Assembly (NCBI GenBank): GCA_031362245.1
Contig: JANLSD010000006.1
Coordinates: 1 to 5,523 of the forward strand
Length of the DNA stretch: 5,523 nucleotides
From: JAAURS01 sp031362245
GTDB lineage: Bacteria; Cyanobacteriota; Cyanobacteriia; Thermosynechococcales; Thermosynechococcaceae
Direction of reading: 5' to 3'
A model generated the notes under the pieces. That model had not been told where the DNA came from. It ran no database searches and was given only the letters and a program-made list of their open reading frames with translations. Shown here one piece after another: positions 1 through 5,375 of this stretch. Position numbers and translations under genes: made by a program. Within the stretch, counting starts at the first letter, position 1. Each line of letters begins with the position of its first letter.

Positions 1-17
1 CATATTCCTTCTCTACT

Positions 18-45
18 CCCCCCTTTTTAAGGGGGGTTGGGGGGG
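18..45. repeat. G-rich palindromic intergenic repeat, copy 1
   Basis: CCCCCCTT-TTT-AAGGGGGG (18-36) is a perfect 8-bp inverted repeat with a 3-base loop. It is followed directly by TT and a run of seven G (39-45), then ATC. A related G6-TTA-G6 block lies about 60 bases downstream, which suggests a repeat family and not chance. From memory, C-run/TTTTTAA/G-run elements of this kind are scattered between genes in many cyanobacterial genomes; no search was possible here. The paired G runs could form a G-quadruplex on the plus strand. No function is assigned. Confidence 0.5.
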
Positions 46-98
46 ATCAAAGGTGTTTGACGTTGTCACATTGACTTGTGTGTACACCGTAGCCAGGA

Positions 99-115
99 TT
101 GGGGGGTTAGGGGGG
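99..115. repeat. G-rich intergenic repeat, partial copy 2
   Basis: TTGGGGGGTTAGGGGGG repeats the G-run/TT/G-run core seen at 31-45 but lacks the C-rich left arm, so it cannot form the same hairpin. It looks like a degenerate or truncated member of the same family. The sequence between the two copies has no open frame of note. Confidence 0.35.
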
Positions 116-152
116 CCAGTGCAATAACTTTGAACTTATCCGAACAGTATTG

Positions 153-225
153 CGCCTGCGCGGACTAGGAGGGGATTTCAACCCGCGCAGGCGGGTTTTG
201 TTCTTGTAGCCGCGATTTCAATCGC
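153..225. repeat. palindromic interspersed repeat downstream of pyrFE
   Basis: Several nested inverted repeats are visible. CGCCTGCGCGG (153-163) pairs perfectly with CCGCGCAGGCG (183-193). AACCCGC-GCAG-GCGGGTT (180-197) is a 7-bp stem with a tetraloop, followed by TTGTTCTTGT. GCGATT-TC-AATCGC (212-225) is a second small hairpin. GATTTCAA occurs twice, at 174-181 and 214-221. From memory, this pattern resembles dispersed repeats of filamentous cyanobacteria; this was not searched. The 180-199 stem plus T tract could act as a terminator for plus-strand transcripts. On the minus strand, where pyrFE ends, it lacks a U tract, so any pyrFE terminator role is weak. Confidence 0.5.
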
Positions 226-248
226 TGGGTTTTATTTGATTCACAATC

Positions 249-1697
249 CTAAGGAGATGGATGAATGGCTATCGCCCCATACTGTTCTGCGGTAATGCGC
301 TGCGTTTCGTAGAGGGTCTTAGAAATTTCTGACAGCGTAAATACGGCGTGGGTTTGGTAGCCCTGGGCCTGCATTTTGTCCCGCACGCCGCCTTCATGGT
401 CAATCAAAACCACAATGTCTGTCACCCTTAGGCCAGAGGTTTCGAGCTTATGAATCCCCTCAAGGACGCTTTTGCCCGTAATCAGGACATCATCAATGAC
501 CAAAGCCGTTTCCCCTAGCTCATACTGCCCTTCCACAAGGCGGCGGGTGCCGTGGGCTTTCACTTCTTTGCGGGGATAAATCATGGGGTGGTTGAGCTTT
601 AAAGATAAACCTGTTGCCGTGGGCAAGGAGCCGTAGGGGATACCTGCAATTCGGTCAAATTTTAGGGGTTGGGTCACAACGGCATAGGCTTCCAGCACCT
701 GATGAAAAAGCTGTGGGTTGGAAATAATGCGGCGCAGGTCAATGTAGTAGGGAAAAACCGCCCCTGATGCCTGAACATAGCTGCCAAACATCAAGCAGCC
801 AATATCGTAAAGTTTCACAATCAGCGCTTGGCTGGGATTGAGGGGCATTGGCTGAGGCTGAGGCTGCCATAGGTCGCAGGTAGATGGCCCTTGGCTCAAC
901 TGTTCGCGTAGGGTGTTGATGTTTTGGCGAAGTACATCCACCCGCTGGCCTAGCTCAGGTTCGCCCAGCCAATCTTGGGGGACGGGCAATAGTAATCCGG
1001 CTCCCGCTCGGTTTAGCCCTGCACCTAGGATTGCGTTTAGGTCTGTCTTGTCTGACCAAATGCTGCGGGCAAGGATCGTGCGTTCGGGGGCGATCGCCCT
1101 AACCTGTCCCAGTACCAATGGATCTGTCGTTCCCACCTCTAAGCCCAACTGATCGGAGCTTCCCCAACTTTGAACGGCTTTCACAACCTCCAAATACAGG
1201 GGCATCTCCGCCGTGGGGTAGGACTGAATCACCTCAGCCGAAGGATTTGAGGTATGGGTTAAAACAAAGACCCCACGGTCAGGGTAAAGCAAAAATGGCG
1301 TAACCCCTTCTTGACCCACGTAGGGATTAACCGTAACGGCATCTACACGCCACTGCTCAAAAAAGGTCTTAGAAAGCTGAGAAGCCGTATTGAGGTCGCC
1401 ATGCTTTGCATCCAAAATCACAGGGATATGGGCCGGAATTTTGCTTAAAACCTCAGTCAATAGCGCTAGTCCATCAGTCCCTAAGGCGAGATTAAAGCCA
1501 AGGGTTGGTTTATAGGCACAGACCAGCGCCTGGGTTTGCGCTACAACCGTTTCTAGCCAAAGCTGGAGTGCCTGCCGTAATGGCACTGAAGATGCCTGAA
1601 ATTGAAGGGGGAGCATTTCAGGGTTGGGGTCTAAGCCAAGGCACAGCAGACTGTCATTACGCAGAATAGCGGCATCAAGTTTGTCAGCAAAGGTCAT
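249..1697 (-). CDS. pyrFE: Bifunctional OMP decarboxylase / orotate phosphoribosyltransferase (PyrF-PyrE fusion)
   Basis: This 482-residue cytoplasmic enzyme would catalyse the last two steps of de novo UMP synthesis: orotate plus PRPP to OMP, then OMP to UMP and CO2. The N-terminal half (about 1-265) is a type 2 PyrF with GLDP (21-24), KPTLGF (63-68) and the catalytic DxKxxD motif as DAKHGD (96-101; Lys98, Asp101). A Gln/Pro-rich linker (about 277-288) leads to a PyrE domain with the catalytic-loop segment RKEVKAHG (376-383) and the PRPP motif ALVIDDVLITGKS (398-410). The domain order is the reverse of animal UMP synthase. The open frame extends to a TTG at 1751, but ATG 1697 is preferred: family-like MTFADKL begins there, it leaves room for a promoter, and the TTG has no ribosome site. 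ATG 1697 also lacks a clear Shine-Dalgarno. The canonical phosphate-loop Gly motif of PyrF is replaced by ARSIWSD. The assignment is firm. Confidence 0.95.
   Translation of the reverse strand: MTFADKLDAAILRNDSLLCLGLDPNPEMLPLQFQASSVPLRQALQLWLETVVAQTQALVCAYKPTLGFNLALGTDGLALLTEVLSKIPAHIPVILDAKHGDLNTASQLSKTFFEQWRVDAVTVNPYVGQEGVTPFLLYPDRGVFVLTHTSNPSAEVIQSYPTAEMPLYLEVVKAVQSWGSSDQLGLEVGTTDPLVLGQVRAIAPERTILARSIWSDKTDLNAILGAGLNRAGAGLLLPVPQDWLGEPELGQRVDVLRQNINTLREQLSQGPSTCDLWQPQPQPMPLNPSQALIVKLYDIGCLMFGSYVQASGAVFPYYIDLRRIISNPQLFHQVLEAYAVVTQPLKFDRIAGIPYGSLPTATGLSLKLNHPMIYPRKEVKAHGTRRLVEGQYELGETALVIDDVLITGKSVLEGIHKLETSGLRVTDIVVLIDHEGGVRDKMQAQGYQTHAVFTLSEISKTLYETQRITAEQYGAIAIHPSP
1090..1097. repeat. HIP1 octamer GCGATCGC (copy 1)
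   Basis: The palindrome GCGATCGC is the highly iterated octamer that is over-represented in many cyanobacterial genomes. This copy lies inside pyrFE. Two copies in about 5.4 kb is far above the chance expectation of roughly one per 65 kb, but below the density of the most HIP1-rich genomes. It serves mainly as a taxonomic marker. Confidence 0.8.
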
Positions 1698-1771
1698 GGC
1701 ACCAGAAAGATTAAGGTCAAAAACGGGTACAACTGAAAACAGTTGTCTCAATATGATGTTTTGATTTTCCT
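1698..1771. promoter_or_regulatory. Divergent promoter region with a perfect dyad
   Basis: This 74-base region separates the divergent starts of pyrFE (ATG 1697, minus) and the 207-residue protein (ATG 1772, plus). It contains ACAACTG-AAAA-CAGTTGT (1729-1746), a perfect 7-bp inverted repeat with a 4-base spacer. TATGAT at 1752-1757, six bases after the dyad, is a good -10 match for the plus gene, but no convincing -35 is seen; the dyad lies about where one would be. A start from this box would give a very short leader. The dyad could be an operator for one or both genes. No known regulator site is recognised. Confidence 0.4.
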
Positions 1772-2395
1772 ATGAAGTCTGTCCTCAAAGACCACTATGA
1801 AGCATTGCTGGCCTCCTTCAGTCATCATCATCGTGCCGTTGAGCTGTTGAGGAACCATCGCCCCTATTTTGAAAAGATTCCTAGCATCCGTCGATCTCGT
1901 GAGAGTATCATTACCATTCCGCTGCCCATTGTTAAAGTGCGACAGCGGCAGCTCCCCAACCCCAATCATGACAGCCCCTATGAGCTGATCACCATCCCCT
2001 GCGATTTAGCACTGCTCATGTGCGATCCAGAATGGAAAATCAAAACCGATGTTGAGATTTTTATCTTTATCCACCGCCCCTTGGAAGGGTTGTCCGATTT
2101 GCTCCGGCGCTGGCGCGAAACCCAAGTGTTGCTCAGCCGTGGCTATACCTGGGAGATGCCCCTTCAGCACCAACACATTTTTAGCGAAGGCGCAGATAAG
2201 CCCTGTCCTCTGTTTATTCTTTCCGCAGAAACCCCAGAGCATATTAAGCGCGGACTCCAAGGGGCCTGTTTACCCCATGTGATTGTGCCTATGCCCATCT
2301 CTCCTGAGCTTGAAGAGCAGACTCAGAGCCTCGCCGCATCGATGGTGGACTCCTCCGTTGAGCTTAGCGTTGAGTCAGACTCCGAGATTGGGTAG
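1772..2395 (+). CDS. Unrecognised 207-residue cyanobacterial-type hypothetical protein
   Basis: I do not recognise a family. The predicted protein is soluble, with no signal peptide or membrane segment. The N-terminal ~60 residues are basic and His/Arg-rich, including SHHHRAVELL (17-26). The centre has alternating hydrophobic segments such as the EIFIFIHRPL stretch (about 94-103), which suggest a mixed alpha/beta fold. The last ~30 residues are acidic and Ser-rich (SVELSVESDSEIG) and probably disordered. The gene is likely real: it has a long open frame, a -10 box just upstream, tandem in-frame stops (TAG TGA, 2393-2398), and is divergent from pyrFE. No Shine-Dalgarno is seen before ATG 1772. 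The 212-base gap to the FIST gene argues against a tight operon with it. Function unknown. Confidence 0.75.
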   Translation: MKSVLKDHYEALLASFSHHHRAVELLRNHRPYFEKIPSIRRSRESIITIPLPIVKVRQRQLPNPNHDSPYELITIPCDLALLMCDPEWKIKTDVEIFIFIHRPLEGLSDLLRRWRETQVLLSRGYTWEMPLQHQHIFSEGADKPCPLFILSAETPEHIKRGLQGACLPHVIVPMPISPELEEQTQSLAASMVDSSVELSVESDSEIG

Positions 2396-2607
2396 TGAGT
2401 GGCTTTGGGTGATGGTTTTGGGTGGTGGTGAGGTGATTCGTCATAGCAAACTCAACGGAATGCAGGAGCAGTCTTGATCGTAGCTAGAAACGATAGGATG
2501 AAGGGCAACACGAAGAAATATGTCGCTTAGTACAAGACGTCAATGAAATGGGCACCCTGATCGAGAACCAACCCTCTGTCATGAATTCGTAACTGCTCTA
2601 ACTGTCT
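2396..2607. other. Intergenic region upstream of the FIST-kinase cluster
   Basis: No gene is supported here. The first ~40 bases are strongly G/T-rich on the plus strand (GGGTGATGG and GGTGGTGGTGAGG blocks). TTGATC (2474-2479) and TAGGAT (2494-2499) resemble -35 and -10 boxes but are only 14 bases apart, too close for a standard sigma-70 promoter. Any promoter of the signalling cluster should lie in this stretch, but I cannot place it. Confidence 0.3.
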
Positions 2608-3792
2608 ATGTTGAAAGTTGCCGTTGGACATAGTAACGATCCTGACTCTCTTGAGGCAGTCTATGAGGTGCTGGCACAGTGCCAAAGGACTTTAGAGAGC
2701 GTCAAACCCAAGGCCGGAGTGTTGTTTGCTGCCATAGACTTCGACCATCAGCTCATTGTGGATCAAATTAATGAGGCTTTTCCAGGGATTGAACTCATTG
2801 GTGGTACCACAGATGGTGAGGTGTCTTCGGTTTTAGGGTTTCAGCAAGATTCTTTAACCCTGATGCTGTTTTGTGCCGAAGATATTGAATTTTGTGCCGA
2901 GGTGGGTCGCACCGTTTCTCAAGCCCCCATAGACATTGCACAACAGACTGTAAACACTGCGAAAAAGCGGCTCTTAAGCCCGCTTAAACTTTGCATCACC
3001 ACCCCTGAAAGTTTAACCACGAGCGCTGCTTCGATTTTGGATGGCTTAAAGTTATCCCTGGCAGAGATCCCAATTCTGGGGGGCACAACCGGCGATCAAA
3101 CCCACATTAAACAAACCTTTCAATTTTTTAAGACTGAGGTTTTAACGGACTCTGTCCCCATTTTGCTCTTGGGGGGCAATCTATTGTTTTCTCATGGTGT
3201 ATCGAGTGGCTGGAGTCCTCTGGGCAAACGGAGCGTAGTGACAAAGGTCGAGAAAAACGTTATTTATGAAATTGATGGAAAGCCTGCATTAGACTTTTAC
3301 CACTATTACTTTGAAACGTTTGCCGCTGATTTAGCCTATCCCCTTGCCATTTTTCCGCCAGGAGAGGAAACCTTTGTCTTAAGGGCTGCGCTCAGCTATG
3401 ATGCGGCATTAAGGAGCATTACCGTTTCTGCTGATGTGGTAGAAGGGTCAATGATTCAAATTACAGAGGCGGCTCAGGAAGACATTATTTCTGCTTCTAA
3501 GACCTCCTTTGAGCAGGCTTGGGATGCTTACCCCGGCAAGGCCCCCACTGCGGCCCTATTCTTTTCCTGTGCTTGGCGGCGCTTTATTTTGGGGACTCAG
3601 ACGATGAAAGAATATGAGGCGATCGCCAAACTTCACCCCCAGAGTTCTTCTCCAGAGTCTCCCAATACGCTAGAGTCTCCCCTTCCAAGCTGTGGATTTT
3701 ATACCTACGGCGAAATTTCCCCCCTTCGTGCCCAAGGCCCAACCTTTTTTCATAACACCACTTTTGTTACCTTACTACTGGGCAGTGAGTAG
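2608..3792 (+). CDS. FIST N/C-domain sensory protein (stand-alone, NosP-like architecture)
   Basis: This 394-residue soluble protein is made of FIST_N (about 30-210) and FIST_C (about 225-380) domains, a predicted small-ligand-sensing pair, with no attached output domain. Diagnostic stretches are LIGGTTDGEVSS (63-74), ILGGTTGDQ (156-164), FSHGVSSGWSPLG (194-206), GFYTYGEISPL (363-373) and FHNTTFVTLLLG (381-392). No membrane segment or signal peptide is seen. ATG 2608 is chosen because MLKVAVGHSNDPDS matches the usual family beginning; no Shine-Dalgarno precedes it. The next gene starts about 10 bases after the stop, so the two are probably co-translated as sensor and kinase. Some stand-alone FIST proteins of this length, encoded beside a kinase, are NosP haem-based NO sensors. 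His196, His232 and His382 are visible possible ligands, but haem binding cannot be read from sequence. The family call is firm; the ligand is unknown. Confidence 0.9.
   Translation: MLKVAVGHSNDPDSLEAVYEVLAQCQRTLESVKPKAGVLFAAIDFDHQLIVDQINEAFPGIELIGGTTDGEVSSVLGFQQDSLTLMLFCAEDIEFCAEVGRTVSQAPIDIAQQTVNTAKKRLLSPLKLCITTPESLTTSAASILDGLKLSLAEIPILGGTTGDQTHIKQTFQFFKTEVLTDSVPILLLGGNLLFSHGVSSGWSPLGKRSVVTKVEKNVIYEIDGKPALDFYHYYFETFAADLAYPLAIFPPGEETFVLRAALSYDAALRSITVSADVVEGSMIQITEAAQEDIISASKTSFEQAWDAYPGKAPTAALFFSCAWRRFILGTQTMKEYEAIAKLHPQSSSPESPNTLESPLPSCGFYTYGEISPLRAQGPTFFHNTTFVTLLLGSE
3619..3626. repeat. HIP1 octamer GCGATCGC (copy 2)
   Basis: This second HIP1 palindrome lies inside the FIST gene and encodes part of EAIAK. 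It supports a cyanobacterial origin for the signalling cluster as well as for pyrFE. Confidence 0.8.
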
Positions 3793-3796
3793 AGGG
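3792..3796 (+). promoter_or_regulatory. Ribosome binding site GAGGG of the kinase gene
   Basis: GAGGG begins at the last base of the FIST stop codon (TAG 3790-3792). It lies directly before ATG 3797, which is too close, but six bases before ATG 3803, which is a good spacing. This decides in favour of ATG 3803 and suggests translational coupling to the FIST gene. Confidence 0.55.
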
Positions 3797-3802
3797 ATGC
3801 CG

Positions 3803-4804
3803 ATGCTACAACAGCACACTGAAAACGAGATTCAGAGCTTGACGAAAGAAAATCGGATTCTTCAAAAAAAGCTGGCACGCTCCCAGGAAAACCATGCCAA
3901 ATTAGAAGAAACCAAACGCAATAAAGAGTCTCGCCTCAATGCAGTGATTGTAGAACTGCAACAGTCTCAAGCCATTCTAGAGAAAAAAAGCACTGATCTA
4001 GAACAGGCGTTCAATCAACTTTCCCTAATGCAGGACAAACTCGTTGAAGCCGAGAAAATGTCTGCCCTCGCAACCCTCGTCACGGGGATTGCCCATGAAA
4101 TCAATACACCCGTGGGAACCAGCATCACCCTGGCCTCAACCTTAGCGGATGAAACAGCAATGCTAACCACAGCCTTTACCCAAGGTCAATTAACGCGTTC
4201 TACCCTGCATGATTATCTAGATATTGCCGCCGAAAGTACGGCCCTTCTAATGGCTAACCTGAGCCGAGCGGGAGATTTAATTCAAAGCTTCAAACAAGTC
4301 GCGGTCGATCAGGTCATTCTGGAACGTCGAACCTTTAGGGTCAAAGAATATCTTGAAGAAGTGCTCGCCAGTCTTGCCCCTAGTCTTAAAAAGACACCAC
4401 ATACCCTAACCGTCACAGGGGAAGAGTCCATTACGATTAATAGCTACCCTGGTGCCTTGGCACAAATTGTGACCAATTTCGTCACAAACTCCTTAACTCA
4501 TGCCTTTGACCTCAATGCCCACGGGACTATCTGTATTGATATCTCTGAATCAAATGGCCAAATTCTAATTCACTACAGTGATGATGGATCTGGGGTTCCG
4601 CCTGAGAACTTAGGCAAAATTTTTGATCCATTTTTTACAACGGCACGGCATCGAGGTGGAACTGGATTGGGGCTTCACATTGTCTATAACCTAGTGATTC
4701 AAAAGCTTCAAGGAAAAATTGAGGTAGGCAGTCAGTTAGATCAAGGAACGTCCTTCAAAGTTCTTTTACCCTTAGCCCTTGGCGCTCATCCACCTTCATC
4801 CTAA
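3803..4804 (+). CDS. Soluble coiled-coil histidine kinase without its own sensor domain
   Basis: This 333-residue cytoplasmic kinase would autophosphorylate and pass phosphate to a response regulator, most likely the one encoded next. Residues about 6-95 form a long charged coiled coil. The H box reads MSALATLVTGIAHEINTPVG with His98 as phospho-acceptor. The ATPase domain has the N box (QIVTNFVTNS, Asn225 and Asn229), G1 (DDGSG, 260-264), F box (FDPFFTT, 274-280) and G2 (GGTGLGL, 285-291). All key catalytic motifs are present. There is no PAS, GAF or membrane segment, so input probably comes from the FIST protein encoded just upstream. The frame is open back to 3692, but that part overlaps FIST coding sequence in another phase; ATG 3803 has the best-spaced GAGGG, and ATG 3797 would add two residues. 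The family call is firm; the exact partners are inferred. Confidence 0.92.
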   Translation: MLQQHTENEIQSLTKENRILQKKLARSQENHAKLEETKRNKESRLNAVIVELQQSQAILEKKSTDLEQAFNQLSLMQDKLVEAEKMSALATLVTGIAHEINTPVGTSITLASTLADETAMLTTAFTQGQLTRSTLHDYLDIAAESTALLMANLSRAGDLIQSFKQVAVDQVILERRTFRVKEYLEEVLASLAPSLKKTPHTLTVTGEESITINSYPGALAQIVTNFVTNSLTHAFDLNAHGTICIDISESNGQILIHYSDDGSGVPPENLGKIFDPFFTTARHRGGTGLGLHIVYNLVIQKLQGKIEVGSQLDQGTSFKVLLPLALGAHPPSS

Positions 4805-4840
4805 ATGGAGATATAGAGAGTATTAGGGAACCCTTAAACT

Positions 4841-4867
4841 ATGAAAATTAAGCCATGAAAATTAAGC
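4841..4867 (+). repeat. Tandem 13-bp direct repeat in the kinase-regulator gap
   Basis: ATGAAAATTAAGC occurs at 4841-4853 and again at 4855-4867, separated by one base, so the period is 14. This looks like a small tandem duplication. Each copy starts with ATG: the first opens a five-codon frame (MKIKP, stop), the second opens the 37-codon frame described separately. Confidence 0.7.
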
Positions 4868-4968
4868 GATGGATAGTTCCAAGGAAAAATCTGATTTTGA
4901 ATGATTGGGCGCTGCCTTTCGAGCGATTTATTTATTTGTTTTATTATTTTAAGGATATTGATGAGTAA
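4855..4968 (+). CDS. Possible 37-residue leader ORF overlapping the regulator start
   Basis: ATG 4855 opens a 37-codon frame that ends at TAA 4966-4968, overlapping the regulator's ATG (4961) by eight bases in a different phase. The predicted peptide is basic at the N-terminus (MKIKRWIVPRK) and aromatic near the end (FIYLFYYF), the latter encoded by an A/T-rich stretch. An overlapping stop and start is the geometry of translational coupling. However, no Shine-Dalgarno precedes ATG 4855, the length is within chance for A/T-rich DNA, and the regulator has its own AAGGA. It could equally be noise. Confidence 0.15.
   Translation: MKIKRWIVPRKNLILNDWALPFERFIYLFYYFKDIDE
4951..4955 (+). promoter_or_regulatory. 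Ribosome binding site AAGGA of the response regulator
   Basis: AAGGA lies five bases before ATG 4961, after an A/T-rich run (TTTATTTATTTGTTTTATTATTTT region). It is a clear Shine-Dalgarno and fixes the regulator start at ATG 4961 instead of the in-frame TTG at 4958. Confidence 0.6.
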
Positions 4969-5374
4969 CGTTTCTACTCCTCCTGATGGGTTAGATGACA
5001 CCTTCTATTTCAAGGAAGATGGAAGTACTGGAACGGCTAAAAATAATGCTCAAGGGGATGTAGAGCCAATCAATGCTTTCCGTGAAACCTGGAAAATTTT
5101 AATCGTAGATGATGAACGTGCCGTTCATCGAGCGACGGAGTTGGCGCTGAGAAACTTTACCTTTGAAGGCAAACCACTCACCTTTGTCTCAGCGTATTCT
5201 GGTGAGGAGGGCAAACATTTCATCACAAACGCACACCAAGATACTGCCATTATGCTGCTAGATGTTGCCATGGAAACCCATGATGCAGGGCTGAAGGTGG
5301 CGAAGTATATCCGCGAGGAGCTGCAAAATCGGCGGGTTAGAATCATCTTGCGGACAGGACAGCCCGGTGAAGCC
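4961..5374 (+). CDS. Response regulator receiver domain (DUF3369-type), 3' part lost at junction
   Basis: About 138 trustworthy residues. Residues 1-43 are a polar extension that I do not recognise. The receiver domain begins at WKILIVDDE (44-52), with the acidic pair Asp50/Asp51, phospho-acceptor Asp101 in LLDVAMET (99-106) and Thr132 in the LRTGQPGEA motif (130-138). The segments TELALRNFTFEGKPL, SAYSGEE and AGLKVAKYIREELQN are characteristic of receivers that are followed by a DUF3369 domain. It is probably the phosphate target of the kinase 156 bases upstream, perhaps with its own promoter in that gap. The frame stays open to 5523, but residues after 138 are antisense to a foreign permease gene and match nothing expected of the family, so they should not be read as protein. 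The full gene would normally be several hundred codons; the output domain is missing. Confidence 0.88.
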
Positions 5375-5375
5375 C
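5363..5375. other. Chimeric junction: 13-base overlap between two unrelated genomes
   Basis: CCCGGTGAAGCCC fits both neighbours. On the plus strand it encodes P-G-E-A plus the first base of the Pro expected next in the regulator motif. On the minus strand it encodes the G-F-T-G expected in the permease. To the left the sequence is cyanobacterial at about 50% GC. To the right it is about 70% GC (103 of 148 bases, 5376-5523, by hand count) with coding on the opposite strand. A short shared word at such a switch is typical of assembly or amplification chimeras. Confidence 0.8.

Noticed and set aside
71..99. Possible rightward promoter, TTGACT with CAGGAT 17 bases later
   Set aside because: The -10 match is poor and it points into the 3' end of pyrFE with no plus-strand gene to serve.
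1..248. CRISPR array
   Set aside because: The repeated words are G-rich or palindromic elements of different sequence and irregular spacing; there is no direct repeat-spacer pattern.
1698..1751. N-terminal extension of pyrFE to a TTG start (18 extra residues)
   Set aside because: It has no ribosome binding site, the extra residues do not resemble the family, and the extension would cover the divergent promoter and its dyad. ATG 1697 is a better start.
2474..2499. TTGATC/TAGGAT promoter for the FIST gene
   Set aside because: The 14-base spacing is too short for a standard sigma-70 promoter and the match is weak; noted only under the intergenic region.
3692..3802. Extension of the kinase frame upstream into the FIST gene
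   Set aside because: This stretch overlaps conserved FIST_C coding sequence (GFYTYGEISP ... FHNTTF) in another phase, and a GAGGG site lies at proper distance from ATG 3803.
4822..4837. AGGG-AA-CCCT palindrome after the kinase as a terminator
   Set aside because: A 4-bp stem with a 2-base loop and no T tract is too small to be a Rho-independent terminator.
5125..5362. Minus-strand open frame running from the permease fragment through the regulator gene
   Set aside because: After GFTG the translation is antisense to the well-conserved receiver domain and has no permease features, so it is a shadow created by the junction.
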